This document shows positions 19,466 through 28,080 of a stretch of DNA of 43,864 nt, in pieces. The stretch is from Calidithermus roseus (GTDB lineage Bacteria > Deinococcota > Deinococci > Deinococcales > Thermaceae). Location of the stretch: contig NZ_QWLA01000023.1 of NCBI RefSeq assembly GCF_003574095.1, positions 1 to 43,864 on the forward strand. Reading direction: 5' to 3'. The first letter of the stretch is position 1. Each line of letters opens with the position of its first letter. The position numbers were made by a program, and so were the translations under genes. The notes under the pieces are model-generated. The model saw only the letters and a program-made list of their open reading frames with translations, did not search any database and was not told the DNA's origin.

Positions 19466-20413
19466 ATGCTCCACAACTCCCAAAGCTGGCTGGACGATGA
19501 ACTCGAGGCCGACTCGAGCTTCGAGGAAGACCCTCAACCGCAGCAGTACTTCAGCTTGCGAGCTCACCGCCTCGCCCGCAAGCCCCCGCGCCGCCGCTCG
19601 GTCAAGAAGCTCCTGGAAGAGGGGCTGAAGGACCCCAAAGCCCCCAAGTTCAGTGACCCCGGCCTGCAGGAGCTCTACGAAAAGCAGCTCTTCAGCGAAC
19701 TGCTGTGGGAGTTGCGCAGCGGCAAGGAGGCCACGGTCTACGTGGTGCGGGCTACCGAGAAGTCCTGGCCCGATAACCCCGAGGCCCTGCTGGCGGTCAA
19801 GCTCTACGTCGATAGCCGGGTGCGCTCGCTCAAGAACGACGCCCTGTACCGTCAGGGCCGCTTGGTCAGCGACCAGCGCATGAAGAAAGCCATCGACCAG
19901 CGCTCGGACTACGGCATCAGCGCCCAGAACATCCTGTGGGTGGAGGAGGAGTACCGCCAGCTTCACGCCCTGCACCAACTGGGCGTGCCGGTGCCCAGGC
20001 CCGTCGCCCACGCGGGCAATGCGATCCTGATGGAGTTCGTGGGCGATGAGGACGGCCCCGCCCCGCGTCTGTCGGAGGCGGGCCTGAGCCGGGAGGAGGC
20101 CCAGGAGGCGCTCGAGCAGGCCGTCCACAACCTGGGCCTGATCCTCTCGGCAGGCAAGATCCACGGCGACTACTCGACCTTCAACCTGCTGTGGCACGAG
20201 GGCCGGGTGGTGGTCATCGACTTTCCGCAGATGGTGGAGTGGGACAAAAACCCCCTGGCCATGGAGATCCTCGAGCGCGACGTACGGGGGTTGTGTCGCA
20301 CTTTTGGCCATCTGGGGATCCATCCAAAGCCCGAGGCGGTGATACGGCGGGTCTGGCAAATTGCGCATGCCAACCCCACCCGCTACACCCCGATGGAGGT
20401 GAGTTATTTGTGA
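19466..20413 (+). CDS. RIO-family serine kinase
   Basis: 315 aa. Nucleotide loop in RSGKEATVYVVRA, Lys in LLAVKLYVDS, catalytic HGDYSTFNLLWH with Asp and Asn, and metal-binding IDFPQ; all key residues of the RIO1 type are present and the usual activation loop is absent. N-terminal 60 residues are acidic then basic (KPPRRRSVKKLL). Eukaryotic and archaeal homologues act in ribosome maturation; bacterial roles are poorly known. The ATG at 19466 has GAGG 8-9 nt away; the longer frame reads through the attenuator and is rejected. GTGA overlap with the first GNAT gene (20410-20413) ties the kinase to the acetyltransferases. Confidence 0.9.
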   Translation: MLHNSQSWLDDELEADSSFEEDPQPQQYFSLRAHRLARKPPRRRSVKKLLEEGLKDPKAPKFSDPGLQELYEKQLFSELLWELRSGKEATVYVVRATEKSWPDNPEALLAVKLYVDSRVRSLKNDALYRQGRLVSDQRMKKAIDQRSDYGISAQNILWVEEEYRQLHALHQLGVPVPRPVAHAGNAILMEFVGDEDGPAPRLSEAGLSREEAQEALEQAVHNLGLILSAGKIHGDYSTFNLLWHEGRVVVIDFPQMVEWDKNPLAMEILERDVRGLCRTFGHLGIHPKPEAVIRRVWQIAHANPTRYTPMEVSYL

Positions 20414-21357
20414 ACATCCGGCCTTTCGATTACAGCGACGGCGACTATGAACTCTACGTGCGGCTCCACAACGCCGTGTACCCCGACCAGCCCCGCACCC
20501 TCGAGGCCCTTCGCCACTTCGACGCCACCAAGGGGCCGGACGAGATCGCCCAGACCTTCTTCGTCGAGCACGGCGGCCAGGCGGTGGGCTGGTTCGCCTT
20601 CATGACCCCCCGCTTCAACCCGGTGCCGGGGCAGCTCGAGGTGGAGTGGGGGTTGCTGCCGGGCTACGAGCCCCTGAGCGAGGCGCTGTGGGGGGTGCTC
20701 GAGCGCGAGATCACCCCCTACCGGCCCGAGGCGTTGGTGACGCGGGTGCGCGAGGACTGGCCCCAGGCGGCCTTCTACACCGCGCACGGCTTCGAGGTCT
20801 ACGACCGGATGTGGGCCAGCACCCTCGACCTCGAGCGCTTCGACCCCGCCCCCTTTCGGCGGCCCCTGCCCCAGTCCATCCGGATTGGCACCCTGGCCGA
20901 CCTGGACTACCACAGTCAGGCAGCGCAGCGGCAGTACTACGCCCTGATCGCGGCCCTGCTACGCGACGTGCCCTCGGCCCAGCCGGTGGAGGTGTGGCCC
21001 TTCGAGCTGTGGCAGGAGCGCTCCATGAAGGACAAGAACCTCATTCCCGAGGCCAACTTCATCGCCTTCGAAGGAGAGGCCATGGTGGGGGTGTCGCAGC
21101 TGTGGCGCTCGCCGCGCCCCCAGACCCTCCAGACCGGCCTCACCGGGGTGCTCCCCTCGCACCGGCGCCTGGGCATCGCCCTGGCCCTCAAGCTGCGGGC
21201 CGCCGCGTACGCCCGGCAGCAGGGCTACCGTTACGTGCACACCAACAACCACCAGGTCAACCGCCCCATGCTCGCCATCAACGAGGCCCTGGGCTTCGAG
21301 AAAGAGCCCGCCCAGCTCTTCCTCAAGAAGAGCCTGCTCGTCAAGGAGGAGTCGTGA
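20410..21357 (+). CDS. Double-GNAT acetyltransferase 1
   Basis: 315 aa with two GNAT domains. The C-terminal one has the CoA loop HRRLGIALALKLRAAAYA and the VNRPMLAINEALGF end typical of this local family. In the N-terminal half the Q/RxxGxG/A loop is lost (GLLPGYEPLSEAL instead), so it probably does not bind acetyl-CoA. Start is GTG at 20410, overlapping the RIO kinase stop; the stop overlaps the next GNAT gene. Acceptor substrate unknown; small amines or thiols are possible. Confidence 0.85.
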   Translation: MNIRPFDYSDGDYELYVRLHNAVYPDQPRTLEALRHFDATKGPDEIAQTFFVEHGGQAVGWFAFMTPRFNPVPGQLEVEWGLLPGYEPLSEALWGVLEREITPYRPEALVTRVREDWPQAAFYTAHGFEVYDRMWASTLDLERFDPAPFRRPLPQSIRIGTLADLDYHSQAAQRQYYALIAALLRDVPSAQPVEVWPFELWQERSMKDKNLIPEANFIAFEGEAMVGVSQLWRSPRPQTLQTGLTGVLPSHRRLGIALALKLRAAAYARQQGYRYVHTNNHQVNRPMLAINEALGFEKEPAQLFLKKSLLVKEES

Positions 21358-22325
21358 AGCAGCCATTCAAGCTCAGCATTCGCCCCTTCACCGAAGCCGA
21401 CTACCCCGCTGCCGTCGAGAGCAGCAACGCGGTCTACCCCGACTACCCCAACTCGGTCGAGGAGTGGCAGCACGCCGACCGTAACCGCAACCCCGAGCAC
21501 CGCTTCGCCCGCTTCGTGGCCGAGCTGGACGGGCAGGTGGTGGGGGTGGCTCAGTACGGCCAGAGCGCCACCAACTACCACCCGCGCAAGTTCTGGCTCG
21601 AGGGCTGGGTGCGCCCCGAGCACCAGGGCAGGGGCGTCGGCAAGGCCCTCTACCAGCAGGTGATGGAAGCCCTGGCCCCTCTAAAGCCCCTCGCCCTGCG
21701 GGCCGGGGTGCGCGAGGACATGGAGCGCGGGGTGCGTTTCCTGCAGGAGCGCGGCTTCGCCGAGGAGCGGCGGGCCTGGGAGTCGCGCCTGGACGTGCAG
21801 ACCTTCGACCCTGCGCCCTACCTGCCCCTTTTGGAGCGCCTGGAGGCCGAGGGCTTCGAGTTCAAGAGCATCCGCGAGCTCGAGGCCGACCCTGAGCGCG
21901 ACCGCAAGCTCTACGCGCTCGAGCTGGCCGTCGAGCGCGACATGCCCTCTTCCGAGCCCTACACCGGCTACGACTTCGAGCACTTCGTCAAGCGCTACCT
22001 GCAAAGCCCCGACCTCTCGCCCGATAGCTGGCTGGTAGCGCTCAAGGACGGGGAGTACGTGGCGGTGAGCACCCTCTGGAAGACGCAACAGAGCCCCGAC
22101 CTCTACAACGGGGCCACCGGCACCCGCCCCGAGTGGCGGCGCAGGGGCCTGGCCTTGGCCTTGAAGGTGCGAAACATCCTGTGGGCCAAGCGCGAGGGCT
22201 ACGCCCAGATCAAGACCTGGAACGACTCGATCAACCGGCCCATGCTCTCGATCAACGAGCGGCTGGGCTTCCGGAAGATGCCCGCCTGGGTCACCTTCCG
22301 CAAGGACTTCGCAGAAGGGGACTGA
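21354..22325 (+). CDS. Double-GNAT acetyltransferase 2
   Basis: 323 aa, two GNAT domains each with a complete acetyl-CoA loop: RPEHQGRGVGKALYQQVM (about residue 85) and RPEWRRRGLALALKV (about 265), then INRPMLSINERLGF. Start GTG at 21354 in a GTGA overlap, preceded by AAGGAGGA (21343-21350). Clearly a paralogue of genes 1, 3 and 4 of this row. The layout recalls mycothiol synthase-like double GNATs, but no substrate evidence is present. Confidence 0.87.
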   Translation: MKQPFKLSIRPFTEADYPAAVESSNAVYPDYPNSVEEWQHADRNRNPEHRFARFVAELDGQVVGVAQYGQSATNYHPRKFWLEGWVRPEHQGRGVGKALYQQVMEALAPLKPLALRAGVREDMERGVRFLQERGFAEERRAWESRLDVQTFDPAPYLPLLERLEAEGFEFKSIRELEADPERDRKLYALELAVERDMPSSEPYTGYDFEHFVKRYLQSPDLSPDSWLVALKDGEYVAVSTLWKTQQSPDLYNGATGTRPEWRRRGLALALKVRNILWAKREGYAQIKTWNDSINRPMLSINERLGFRKMPAWVTFRKDFAEGD

Positions 22326-22339
22326 GCCTCGAGGCTGAG

Positions 22340-22375
22340 TTCGACTTAATCAAAACCAAGTCAGTATGTTATGCT
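22340..22375 (+). promoter_or_regulatory. Possible promoter before GNAT gene 3
   Basis: AT-rich stretch in a GC-rich region with TTCGAC (22340-22345) and TATGTT (22365-22370, spacer 19) or TATGCT (22370-22375). It would start transcription about 50-60 nt before the gene at 22431, which also has its own AAGGAG ribosome site. Confidence 0.35.
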
Positions 22376-22430
22376 CTAGGCTAAATAACACCTGCGCTGC
22401 CAAACCAGCAAGCGCCAAGGAGAACCCCTC

Positions 22431-23492
22431 ATGATCAAGATTCGCCCCGTGACTAAACCCGCCGATTTTCCCATCATTGCCCAGGTCCTCACCGCCGTGG
22501 ACCCCGAGTGGCCCGTGACCCCCGAGATGGTCGAGCGCTGGGACCAGCAGCGCAATCCCAAGTACCACAGCGCCGACTTCGTGGCCGAGTACGCCGACGC
22601 CGGGGTGGTGGCCGTGGCCGGGCTGGGCGAGGACGACTGGGCCTGGGAAGAGGGCAAGTACTGGCTCAACGTGCGCGTGCATCCCGACTTCCGCAGCAAG
22701 GGCATCGGCAGCGCGCTCTACGAACACCTGATGAACCACCTCCAGACCCAAGCTCCCGTCGCGCCTAAAAAGGTGCTGTGCATGTTCGGGGAGGACAAGC
22801 CCGAGACCAGGGCCTTCGTGGAGAAGCGGGGCTTCGTGCTCGAGTGGAAGCGCTACGAGTCGCGCCTGCAAACCCAGGGCTTCGACTTCGCCCCCTACGC
22901 CCACATCGAAGCGCGGGTGCGGGAGGCGGGGCTGGAGATCAGGAGCCTGGCCGAACTGATGACCGCCGACCCCGAAGCTGCCCGCAAGCTGTGGGAACTC
23001 GACTGGATCCTCTTCCAGGACGTGCCCATGGGCGTGACCTTCACCAAGCGCGAGTTCGAGCAGTGGATGAAGGAGGAACTCGACGACCCCCACTTCGTCA
23101 AGGAAGCCAGCTTCGTCGCTCTCGACCCCAAGCGCCACGACCCCCTCACCGGTCACTTCGTGGGCTACACCAGCCTGATGAACAACCCCGCCGGCTTCTG
23201 GGTGATCGGCATGACCGGGGTGCTGCGCGAGTACCGCGGCAAGGGCTTGGCCAAGGCGCTCAAGCTGCGGGGCATGCGCTACGTGCAGGCCAATGGCGGC
23301 GGCGAGATCCGCACCTTCAACGACCCGCCCAACTTCGTGATGTACGGCATGAACCTCGCCATCGGCTTCGAGCCCTACCCCTCGAGGCTGCGCTACATGA
23401 AGCGCCTCGACGGCCAGCCGGTCGAGCCCTTCGACGAGAGCAAGTACCGGCGGGGCCTCGAGGAGCGTGTTTACGAACGAGCCGAAGGCTAA
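22431..23492 (+). CDS. Double-GNAT acetyltransferase 3
   Basis: 353 aa, the longest of the row. N-terminal domain with VHPDFRSKGIGSALYEHLM, C-terminal domain with REYRGKGLAKALKLRG. The family NRPM motif is replaced by NFVMYGMNLAIGF, so its substrate pocket may differ. A C-terminal extension of about 25 residues is rich in charged residues. Separated from gene 2 by 105 nt with a possible promoter. The stop overlaps the end of a small convergent membrane-protein gene by 4 nt. Confidence 0.86.
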   Translation: MIKIRPVTKPADFPIIAQVLTAVDPEWPVTPEMVERWDQQRNPKYHSADFVAEYADAGVVAVAGLGEDDWAWEEGKYWLNVRVHPDFRSKGIGSALYEHLMNHLQTQAPVAPKKVLCMFGEDKPETRAFVEKRGFVLEWKRYESRLQTQGFDFAPYAHIEARVREAGLEIRSLAELMTADPEAARKLWELDWILFQDVPMGVTFTKREFEQWMKEELDDPHFVKEASFVALDPKRHDPLTGHFVGYTSLMNNPAGFWVIGMTGVLREYRGKGLAKALKLRGMRYVQANGGGEIRTFNDPPNFVMYGMNLAIGFEPYPSRLRYMKRLDGQPVEPFDESKYRRGLEERVYERAEG

Positions 23493-23683
23493 TCCCGCAG
23501 GCCGAAGAGGCGGCTGACCATGTAGTCGATGAGCAGAAAGAGCACCACCAGCAGGAGGATGAGCCCCCACCAGGGCATCTGCACCCAGACCACCACGAAC
23601 AGCCGCTCGAGCACCTTGTAGAGGATGAAGCCGAAGATCAGCGTGGTGACGAGGCTGGCCAGGAAACGGCGGGCTTTGTCCAC
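23489..23683 (-). CDS. Small two-helix membrane protein
   Basis: 64 aa, not recognised. Basic start (MDKARRFLA), then two hydrophobic helices (about 10-33 and 38-58) with a WVQMPWW turn, ending SRLFGLRD. Start is a GTG at 23683, 6 nt behind TATTCT (leaderless). It lies between GNAT genes 3 and 4 on the opposite strand and overlaps the end of gene 3 by 4 nt. The coding pattern is clearly membrane-like; function unknown. Confidence 0.65.
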   Translation of the reverse strand: MDKARRFLASLVTTLIFGFILYKVLERLFVVVWVQMPWWGLILLLVVLFLLIDYMVSRLFGLRD

Positions 23684-23689
23684 GCCCTA

Positions 23690-23695
23690 AGAATA
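23690..23695 (-). promoter_or_regulatory. Leaderless -10 box (TATTCT)
   Basis: TATTCT on the minus strand, 6 nt, then GTG at 23683 of the small membrane protein. Confidence 0.4.
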
Positions 23696-23714
23696 GCCGA
23701 CCACCGGAGGAAGT

Positions 23715-24680
23715 ATGAAAACCCTCAACCTGAGCATTCGCCCCTTTGAAGAGCGTGACTATGCCGCGATTGCCGAGGTCTCCAACGCGGCCTGGCCCGA
23801 CGAGGCCCACACCGAGGCCAGGCTGCGCGAGGACGACGACCACGCCCCCGAGATCAAGTGGGGGCGCTTCGTGGCCGAACTCGACGGGCGCGTCGTGGGG
23901 CACGCCGAATACACCCAGCTCGAGGGGATGTACCACCCCCAGAAGTTCGCGGCCTGGGTCACGGTGCGGCCCGAGTTCCGCGGCCAGGGCATCGGCAAGG
24001 CCCTTTATGCCCGGCTGATGGAGGCCCTCGAGCCCCACGACCCCATCTCCATCCTCAGCACGGCCCGTGAGGACCAGGCCGCAGCCCTCGCCTGGCTGCA
24101 AAAGCTGGGCTACGAGGAGAGGATGCGCTACTGGGAGTCGCGCCTCGACGTGGCCGCCTTCGACTTCGCGCCCTGGGCGGGCCGCATCGAGGCGGTGGAG
24201 GGGGCGGGCTTCGAGCTCAAGAGCCTGAAGGAACTCGAGACCGACCCCCAGCACCGGCGCAAGCTCTACGACCTCTGGCTCGAGGCCCGCCTCGACGTGC
24301 CCCGCCCCGAGGCCATGAGCGAGGTGTCCTTCGAGGAGTACTGCAAGTGGGTCTTCGACAGCCGGTACTACCTGCCCGAGGCCCACTTCGTGGCGGTGGA
24401 GGTCTCGAGCGGGGAGTACGTGGCGCTGAGCACCCTGTGGAAGACCGACGGCGACTACCTGGCCACCGGCCTGACCGGGACCCGCCGGGCCTATCGGCGC
24501 AAGGGGCTGGCGCTGGCCTTGAAGCTCAAGGGCATCCGCTTCGCCCAGGAGCACGGGGCCCGCGAGATTCGCACCGGCAATGAATCCAATAACCGGCCCA
24601 TGCTCGCCATCAACGAGGCGCTGGGCTTCGTCAAGCAGCCCGCCTGGATCGACTTCGTCAAAGTCTTCCGCCAGGGCTGA
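23715..24680 (+). CDS. Double-GNAT acetyltransferase 4
   Basis: 321 aa, closest in the row to gene 2: RPEFRGQGIGKALYARLM in the N-terminal domain, RAYRRKGLALALKLKG and NNRPMLAINEALGF in the C-terminal one, shared LNLSIRPFEERDY start and WESRLDV linker (both genes read YWESRLDV or AWESRLDV here). Strong ribosome site GGAGGAAG. A recent duplication of gene 2 is likely. Confidence 0.87.
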   Translation: MKTLNLSIRPFEERDYAAIAEVSNAAWPDEAHTEARLREDDDHAPEIKWGRFVAELDGRVVGHAEYTQLEGMYHPQKFAAWVTVRPEFRGQGIGKALYARLMEALEPHDPISILSTAREDQAAALAWLQKLGYEERMRYWESRLDVAAFDFAPWAGRIEAVEGAGFELKSLKELETDPQHRRKLYDLWLEARLDVPRPEAMSEVSFEEYCKWVFDSRYYLPEAHFVAVEVSSGEYVALSTLWKTDGDYLATGLTGTRRAYRRKGLALALKLKGIRFAQEHGAREIRTGNESNNRPMLAINEALGFVKQPAWIDFVKVFRQG

Positions 24681-24717
24681 ACGCCCGCCCCGGCACCCCC
24701 ATCAAGGAGCACCCGTC

Positions 24718-25530
24718 ATGCAGTTGCAATCGCTGGGCTATCGCACCGACCTGCTGTTCCGCCGCTTCGAGGGGGAGGTGGTCGAGCGCGAGCACTACCT
24801 TGTGGTACGCACCCCGCGCAACCCCGGCTACCGCTGGGGCAACTTCCTGATCTTCGACCGGCCCCCACGGGAGGGCGACCTCGAGCGCTGGAAGGCCCTT
24901 TTCGCCCGCGAGATCGGGACCCCGCCTGCCTACACCCACTTCGCCTTTGGCTGGGACGGCTCGGAGCCCGGAGCGGTGGGGCCTTTCCTCCAGGCTGGCT
25001 TCCGCCTGGAGCAAAGCGCAGTGCTCAGCGCCCGCAGCGTGGTCCAGCCCCCCAAGCTCAACCTCGCCTGCGAGGTGCGCTCCCTGCTGAGCGACGCCGA
25101 CTGGGAGGAGCGCGTCGAGCTGGCGCTGGCCGTCAACGCCGCCGAGCCGCCCGAGAAGCGCGAGGGAGAGGGCTACCGCGACTTCGCGGTCCGTAAGGCC
25201 GAGGAGTACCGCCGCATGATCGCGGCAGGGCTGGGGCAGTGGTTCGGCGCCTACCTCGAGGGCCGCCTGGCCGCCACGCTGGGCCTGTTCGTGTGGGACG
25301 GGCTGGGCCGCTTCCAGACCGTGGAGACCCACCCGCTCTTCCGCCGCCAGGGCCTGTGCGGCACGCTGGTGTACCACGCCGCCCGCATCGGCCTGCGCGA
25401 GATGGGGGCCCAGAGCCTGGTGATGGTGGCCGACCCCAACTACGTGGCCATCAAGATCTACGAGTCGGTGGGGTTCCGCCTCAGCGAGCGCATGTGGGGG
25501 CTCGAGTGGCACCCCAAAGAGCGGCTGTGA
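24718..25530 (+). CDS. GNAT acetyltransferase 5, divergent
   Basis: 270 aa. Only the C-terminal half is a clear GNAT domain: ETHPLFRRQGLCGTLVYHA, VMVADPNYVAIKIYESVGF. The N-terminal half (YRTDLLFRRFEGEVVER, WGNFLIFDRPPREGDLERW) is of a different type without a visible CoA loop. Start at 24718 by AAGGAG 8 nt before; the longer frame runs through gene 4. Last of five acetyltransferases in a row. Confidence 0.85.
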   Translation: MQLQSLGYRTDLLFRRFEGEVVEREHYLVVRTPRNPGYRWGNFLIFDRPPREGDLERWKALFAREIGTPPAYTHFAFGWDGSEPGAVGPFLQAGFRLEQSAVLSARSVVQPPKLNLACEVRSLLSDADWEERVELALAVNAAEPPEKREGEGYRDFAVRKAEEYRRMIAAGLGQWFGAYLEGRLAATLGLFVWDGLGRFQTVETHPLFRRQGLCGTLVYHAARIGLREMGAQSLVMVADPNYVAIKIYESVGFRLSERMWGLEWHPKERL

Positions 25531-25570
25531 GCTTTCGAAGCGTGACCGTGGCGACGGCGGTCTGGGGCAG

Positions 25571-25774
25571 CTACCTCCAGGACACGCTCACCGGGAATTC
25601 AGCGGAATTGATGACCTCGTCCTTGTTCCAGATGTTGAGCCTGCCGCAGTGGGGGCAGAAGGTATGCACCTCGGAGATATCGCTGTCCTCGAAGCTCTGG
25701 CGGTCGGTGAACTCCATGTTGGGCACCACGATGACCTGGTCGCAGTGCCGGCACCTTATCCTGGGATGGGGCAT
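25571..25774 (-). CDS. Small zinc-ribbon protein
   Basis: 67 aa. Two CxxC pairs, CRHC (residues 8-11) and CPHC (about 42-45), spaced as in a zinc ribbon, with INSAEFPV near the end. Not recognised beyond that; such proteins bind nucleic acid or protein partners. Start at 25774 has AAGGAGG 6 nt before; the longer frame to 25858 overlaps the chromate-transporter gene. Confidence 0.75.
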   Translation of the reverse strand: MPHPRIRCRHCDQVIVVPNMEFTDRQSFEDSDISEVHTFCPHCGRLNIWNKDEVINSAEFPVSVSWR

Positions 25775-25823
25775 AAGCGCCTCCTTCCGCGCGGTTGTTC
25801 CGCACCCTGATGATAGCGCAGCT

Positions 25824-26345
25824 TCAGCGCAGCCAAGTGAACGCCAGGCCCAGCACACCCCCCGCCAGCATGATCGCGAGGATGTTGGCGCCTCGGTAAA
25901 TCAGCAGCGTTGCCAGCCCCACCAGCGCGAGGCCCCACAGGCTATCGAGCCCCAACTCGATGAGCACCAGCAGCATGCTGGCCGACAGGCCCATGCTCAC
26001 CGGAACCAGCGCCATGCGCAGAGCCCGGCTCCAGCGGGCGCGAGCCATCCACTCCCAGCCGTGTACCAGCAAGATGGCCCCCGTGGCCCCCGGCAGGAAC
26101 ATCCCCAGCGCGGCGGCCACGGCCCCGACCGGCCCGCACGCGCTGAGACCGTAGAACACCACCGCCAGCATGTTGGGCCCCGGCACGAACTGGCCCATCG
26201 CGAAGCCGTCGGCGAATTGCTGGGGCGTGACCCAGCCCTTGGCGATGAGGACTCGGGCCATCTCGGGCAGGTTGGCCATGCCCCCGCCAAAGCTCACCAG
26301 CCCCAGGCGCAGGAAGGTAAAGAAGACCTCGAGCCCCTCGCTCAC
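25824..26345 (-). CDS. chrA: Chromate transporter family, C-terminal-type subunit
   Basis: 173 aa, mostly membrane helices. Family signature FLRLGLVSFGGGMANLPEM near the N-terminus and DGFAMGQFVPGPNMLAVVF, as in a single CHR domain. Long ChrA proteins carry two such domains; here they are two genes, this one and 26342-26881, joined by a GTGA overlap. The start is GTG at 26345 for that reason. Exports chromate or a related anion in characterised cases; the native substrate here is not known. Confidence 0.88.
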   Translation of the reverse strand: MSEGLEVFFTFLRLGLVSFGGGMANLPEMARVLIAKGWVTPQQFADGFAMGQFVPGPNMLAVVFYGLSACGPVGAVAAALGMFLPGATGAILLVHGWEWMARARWSRALRMALVPVSMGLSASMLLVLIELGLDSLWGLALVGLATLLIYRGANILAIMLAGGVLGLAFTWLR

Positions 26346-26881
26346 TCGGCCTCCTGCCAGTACAGCGCCACCCCCACCGGCACGGTGAGCAGCAGCACCA
26401 GCAGCAGCGACCAATGCAGCAGGCCATAGGTCACGAACACCGCCAGGGCCAGCAGGATGGCCTTGAGCGAGTCCAACCCCACCCTGACCTGGCGCAGCAT
26501 GGTCGCCAGGACCAGGCCGATGGCCGCCGCCGCCACCCCGCTCAAAGCCCCTTCGGCGCTCGAGCCCGGCTGGGCCCCAAAGCGGAAGTAGGCCAGGCTC
26601 AGCAGGAGCATCAGGCTCGAGCCCGGCAGCAACACCCCCGCCAGGGCCACCAACCCGCCCAGCGCCCCGCCCAGCCGCGCTCCCAGGTGGGCCGCCAGGT
26701 TGGCGAAGACCGGCCCCGGCAGCACCCGGCACACGGCGGTGGTTTCCAGGAACTCCCGCTCGCTCAGCCAGCCCCGCCGCACCACCATGAGCTCGTAGAT
26801 GTGGGCGGTGCCCCCGCCGCCGAAGGCGGTGAGGCCGATGTACAAGAAGGCCGTGAAGAGTTGAGGCAACGGTACACGCAT
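26342..26881 (-). CDS. chrA: Chromate transporter family, N-terminal-type subunit
   Basis: 179 aa with the matching CHR signature, FLYIGLTAFGGGGTAHIYEL, then RVLPGPVFANLAAHLG and about five further hydrophobic helices. First gene of the pair and divergent from the C45-type amidase gene. The two short proteins probably insert with opposite orientation and form a heterodimer, as known for paired short ChrA proteins. Confidence 0.88.
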   Translation of the reverse strand: MRVPLPQLFTAFLYIGLTAFGGGGTAHIYELMVVRRGWLSEREFLETTAVCRVLPGPVFANLAAHLGARLGGALGGLVALAGVLLPGSSLMLLLSLAYFRFGAQPGSSAEGALSGVAAAAIGLVLATMLRQVRVGLDSLKAILLALAVFVTYGLLHWSLLLVLLLTVPVGVALYWQEAE

Positions 26882-26959
26882 GCTGGAAGGAGAATACTAT
26901 GCTCAGAGCGGTTCCCACGAACACCCGCCAATTCCGTCGGTTATGGTCTGGAGTACTTT

Positions 26960-26983
26960 GCTGATGGCCGATAGCTGATAGCC
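26960..26983. repeat. GCTGATGGC-type intergenic repeat
   Basis: GCTGATGGCCGATAGCTGAT at 26960-26979, continuing to AGC, just before the amidase gene. A relative in reverse orientation is at 32551-32574 (AGCCATCAGCGGTCAGCC...), and a fragment is at 18374. Confidence 0.5.
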
Positions 26984-27001
26984 TTTCCAAACGGAGATTT
27001 C

Positions 27002-28072
27002 ATGAGCCTGCCTTACGTCCGACTTTCCGGTTCGTCCTACGACCAGGGCCTCACCCAGGGCCGGGCCCTGGCCGACGCCATCGCGCACAACCTCGAGGTC
27101 TACTTCCGCCGCTTCGAAGTCGAGGGCAAACTGCCACCTGCCGAGGCCCGGCGGCGCGGAGAGACCTACCTGGGAGCCATTCGCCAGCAGAGCCCGGCCT
27201 ATGCCCAGGGCCTCGAGGGCATCGCGACGGGTTCGGGGCAGAGCCTGGTGGACATCGCCACCCTCAACGTGCGCTACGAGATCCTCTACCACCAGTTTGG
27301 CCGCGAGGTCCCCGACGGCTGCACCGCCTTCGCCCTGCTGCCCGCCCACAGCGCCGACGGAGCGTTGTGGATGGGTCAGAACTGGGACTGGATCGAAGAC
27401 GCCAGAGGTGCCCTCCAGCACGTCACCGAGCCCGACGGCACGCGGGTGCTGGCCTTCACCGAGGCCGGGATCTTCGGGGGCAAGATCGGCCTGAACTCCT
27501 ACGGGCTGGGCCTGTGCATCAACGGGCTGGTGGCGGTGGGCGACGACTGGGCGGGGCTGGGCAAACCCTTCCACCTGCGCACCTACGAGGCCCTGCGCTC
27601 GCGCACGCTGGCCGAGGCCGAGGCCAAGGTGAGCGCCGCCCCGCGCACCGCCTCCGGCAACTTCCTGCTGGGGCAGGGGGAGGTGGCCGTAGACCTCGAG
27701 GTTTCCCCCGCCAAGGTGGTGCGCTGGCAGGACGAGCGCCAACTGGTCCACGCCAACCATTTCCTCGACCCCCAGGCCCACGGCATCGAGGTGCCGCCCA
27801 TCGAGTGGCTCGACCGCTCCGGCCACCGCCACCGGCGGCTAGAGGAGCGCCTGCGGCAGTTGGAAAAGCCGGGCCTGGCCGACCTGCAAGACGCCCTGCG
27901 CGACCGCGACGGCGCACCCTACGCCGTCTGCCGCACCGCCAGCGCCGAGGAGTACGAGCTGGGCGAGCCCTACCGCACCGTGGCCTCGGTGATCATGAAC
28001 CTAAGCACCCTCGAGCTGTGGATCTCCGACGGCCCGCCCCACGAGAACCCCTACGAGCACTACGTCTTGTAG
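27002..28072 (+). CDS. C45-type amidase / acyl-CoA:6-APA acyltransferase-like
   Basis: 356 aa, Ntn-hydrolase fold. The nucleophile Cys lies in VPDGCTAFALL (about residue 107), followed by GQNWDW, the family motif after the nucleophile, and later KIGLNSYGLGLCINGL and ASGNFLLG. In the penicillin acyltransferase family the chain cleaves itself before this Cys. Bacterial members act on amide or acyl-peptide bonds; the substrate is unknown here. Ribosome site GGAG 8 nt before the ATG. Confidence 0.88.
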   Translation: MSLPYVRLSGSSYDQGLTQGRALADAIAHNLEVYFRRFEVEGKLPPAEARRRGETYLGAIRQQSPAYAQGLEGIATGSGQSLVDIATLNVRYEILYHQFGREVPDGCTAFALLPAHSADGALWMGQNWDWIEDARGALQHVTEPDGTRVLAFTEAGIFGGKIGLNSYGLGLCINGLVAVGDDWAGLGKPFHLRTYEALRSRTLAEAEAKVSAAPRTASGNFLLGQGEVAVDLEVSPAKVVRWQDERQLVHANHFLDPQAHGIEVPPIEWLDRSGHRHRRLEERLRQLEKPGLADLQDALRDRDGAPYAVCRTASAEEYELGEPYRTVASVIMNLSTLELWISDGPPHENPYEHYVL

Positions 28073-28080
28073 GAACTGCT

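Noticed and set aside
22350-24554. 734-codon minus-strand open frame across the GNAT genes
   Set aside because: Exact antisense of recognised GNAT genes 3 and 4; low-complexity H/G/L/V protein without domains.
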